A stretch of DNA of 64,000 nucleotides. Origin: Sphagnum magellanicum (Eukaryota; Streptophyta; Sphagnopsida; Sphagnales; Sphagnaceae). The notes beneath the pieces are model-generated. The model worked only from the letters and a program-made list of their open reading frames with translations. It was not told the DNA's origin and ran no database searches. The translations under genes and the position numbers were made by a program. Below are positions 61,645 through 64,000 of the stretch, one piece after another (position 1 is the first letter of the stretch; every line of letters starts with the position of its first letter). Where the stretch lies: NCBI GenBank assembly GCA_021904315.1, contig CM038925.1, positions 6,078,501 through 6,142,500 of the forward strand. The letters are read 5' to 3'.

Positions 61645-61800
61645 AAACCAGAAATTCAGTGCAGAAACTGTGGCGAAACAGGAGAGGGGCATTATGAAAA
61701 ACGAAATGCCCTCCCCACTCCTTGATGAAAAAAAAAATGCTTTATAAGGTTACCTCTAGATACACTGCAAAATTTCTGGCAGGTCATTACTGTATAGGGG
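61645..61800. repeat. TACACTG-family repeat with inverted half
   Basis: ACCTCTAGATACACTGC followed by AAAATTTCTGGC at 61752-61782 matches intron 1 (41418-41446). An inverted half (CCAGAAATTCAGTGCAG) lies at 61649-61665, so the intervening 90 bp could fold. It adjoins the inverted repeat at 61539-61638 and may belong to the same element. Confidence 0.5.
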
Positions 61801-64000
61801 AACACTTGCTCCCCAGTGCCTCCCCTAGTTTGAGGGTTGTAGCCTCAAGGATGATAGCCCAACCTCGGCACTATGTCCCAAGGGGATACAGCACTTTGCT
61901 GGGCAGGGCAGCCCCAAAATGTTTGGCCTATGTGAAGGAAAAGAAGAGTTTTGGGTGGGGGCTTGAAGAGGCGGCCAAGAGGAAAGTCTCTCCAATGTAT
62001 CCCTCAGTCACTCCCATCAAACCCTAATGAACGTAGCAATTGTTGTCATCTCCCTGAACACCTCTACCTTTCTCTCGTGTCCAGTTTTCAACCAGCAAGT
62101 TTGCAACGATTTGTAGATGACAACCCAATTTCCCATTCCACCATACAGTCAAGAACTGTGCTATTGTTTTGTGAATTGCTTGCTCTTCCTTTTGCGGGGA
62201 ACTTCTTTCTGTTGGAAGAAGAATGTGTCTGTTTGAGGTTAGAAGCTCACAAGCCCAAACCACATTCCTGAGGAATCAGGATGATTGTTCCATTTTGGGT
62301 CCAAAAAAACTTGTTTAAAACTCATATTAGGATTGTTAGCATGGGTGTGACCTGGAGAAGTGATTGATTCACATTGAATTATTTGTGGGTAATTCCATTG
62401 TTAAATTCTTTTGTTTGACGATGTCATTGATTATCCTGGTTGCCTTTTCAACACGTACTAGATCATCTACTTGGCACCCTGTATTTATGTATTAAGGAAT
62501 GGGCAAGCCAACAAGTGAGGCTGTTAAGGGGAATCTGATGGTGCACTTTGTCCCCTAATCAGGGGTGCAAACATTCTTATACATGAAAGATTTTGGACTA
62601 TTACATTTCTGAACATTGATGATTATGTTAAATTATAATCATTGAAAAAAGACAATTGATGAGTATATTAAAATATCACCAGTAACAAGGACATGTAATT
62701 AATCATGAGACCAAGGCCATCTTGGATTAGATTTTTACAACTTAAAGAACTGAATATTGATATGCCCCCATAATCTTTGACATTCATAAGTGTGTTCAAC
62801 ACCACTTTTCACCATGTCCAACAACCATTCATACGAGAGCGGTGGTACTTAGAACCACCACTCTTATAGCCCTACTAGTACTATAGTGCTGGGCCAGTCC
62901 CACACTAATCATATTATTTGTCAAAATGGAATCCTCAAAAATTAATTAATTATTCAACAAACATGTGTCAAAGTCACCAAGGTACTATCGCAGTAATCTG
63001 TTCTATTTCTGGTACATAAACTTCACATGGGCATTCAAGAACTAATGGCAAATATGAGGCCACTTTGCCAAGCCATGCAAGTTGTTGACAAATTTATTTT
63101 TGGATTCAAAAAGCAATTATCAAGTGCAACTAACAGCCCACCACTGGAGTTAGAAGGGGGATTACAGGTAACATTCTGCTCAGGGTGGAGATTACATGTA
63201 AAATCCAGCTTGTCTGCTCTATTGCCTTGGTGTTATTCCGGTAAGAGCATCTCTACCCACACCCCCTATTTGAGTATTTATGAATGTTTATCACATCCAA
63301 CATAGTGTAAATTATTTAGACTCTCATAAAGGTGCAAAAATGGATCGCATAAGGTGAGAGAATTTAAATGTCACCACTTGGGGGCAATCATTATTGTTGG
63401 CCAATGAAAAAACAGTGATTTTCTGAAGAGGGTACTGTATCCTGGGCAGCCTCTTTTTGTGCATGGAATTTTGGACTTTTTTTGTTGCAAATTCAATGAT
63501 TTTTTAAGCAAATCACCAAACTTTGATAAATATTCATTTAAAAAAAAGTTAAATCATTATTTTTTTATGCAGTTAAAGTAGGTAGCCAAAAACATGTAAG
63601 GATTTTTTTCTTTAATATTTTGTTAATAGCCAAATTTGGCTAAATCAGCTTATGGATGATTGCTACCTTGGCTGCACTAAAAAAACAAAATAAAACACTG
63701 ATTCTGCACATATTTACAAACCCAAAGTGACTTTCACACAATTGGACTACTACCCTTCATCCAAAATATAGTGTACAAGCCACACTAGCATACCTGATGA
63801 GAATCTATCTATGAATCAAGGTAGTTTGTTTTGTATACTTATGAGAATCTATCTATGAATCGAGGTAGTTTGTTATGTTTTGTTTGTCCCTCTGATATCT
63901 CCCAAACCATGGCACTTCATGCCACCCTCTTGGTATCTTCTGAAAGCTGTGAATGAATAGGGGTGCATTGACTCAGTTTGAGACTGTTTGGAGCTATGGT
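61801..64000. other. intergenic DNA to window end, no gene recognised
   Basis: Open frames at 61722-62271 overlap the repeat and show no domain. A tandem duplication with 44-bp period (ATGAGAATCTATCTATGAAT at 63797 and 63841) is present. Nothing else is supported. Confidence 0.45.
63797..63875. repeat. 44-bp-period tandem duplication
   Basis: ATGAGAATCTATCTATGAAT plus CAAGGTAGTTTGTT is repeated 44 bp later with a single change (CGAGG). Confidence 0.85.

Overview
The window looks like nuclear DNA of a land plant. It is AT-rich, gene-poor and repeat-rich, with spliced genes that use canonical GT-AG introns. The two confident genes are a CLAVATA1/BAM-type leucine-rich-repeat receptor kinase and a soluble TKL-group kinase with an N-terminal helical domain like that of plant MLKL-type kinases. 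No LTR-retrotransposon coding region was recognised. Non-autonomous DNA transposons, fold-back repeats and simple tandem arrays dominate instead. I lean towards a non-seed plant (bryophyte, lycophyte or fern), but the sequence does not settle this.

Layout: 1-39.3 kb is essentially gene-free. It holds a polypyrimidine tract and a degenerate hairpin-bearing array (1-990), a possible old MITE (1519-2320), and an 817-bp MITE (10631-11447) that recurs inverted at 21516-22290. A heavily mutated but readable CENP-B/Tigger-like (DDE_1) transposase lies at 11977-13210. A CACTA-type non-autonomous element at 20081-21376 has a TAGG-repeat core, and a possible relative lies at 14533-15180. A long minisatellite built on a 35-bp unit, flanked by arms of opposite strand bias, covers about 25.79-27.83 kb. 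Degenerate segmental repeats lie at 29.9-31.2 kb.

The gene-bearing part starts near 39.3 kb, where base composition becomes less AT-rich. The receptor kinase (+, 40602-46848) reconstructs as 8 exons encoding 1034 residues with every splice junction in frame. Its first two introns are largely filled by dispersed repeats that also occur elsewhere in the window. About 3.1 kb downstream, in convergent orientation, is the intact single-exon 569-residue kinase (-, 51667-49958), with a CpG-rich leader and promoter upstream of it. From 52.1 kb to the end there is no confident gene. That part contains an 89-bp tandem duplication, a perfect 72-bp palindrome beside a 21-C run, three further copies of the intron-2 repeat family (one of them at 48.5 kb), a fold-back repeat related to intron 1, and weak exon-like open frames at 59-60 kb.

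Functionally, the receptor kinase should act at the plasma membrane in CLE-type peptide perception and the second kinase in the cytosol or at membranes in stress or immune-type signalling. Nothing shows that they work together. No CRISPR, operon-like cluster, rRNA or functional tRNA gene was seen.
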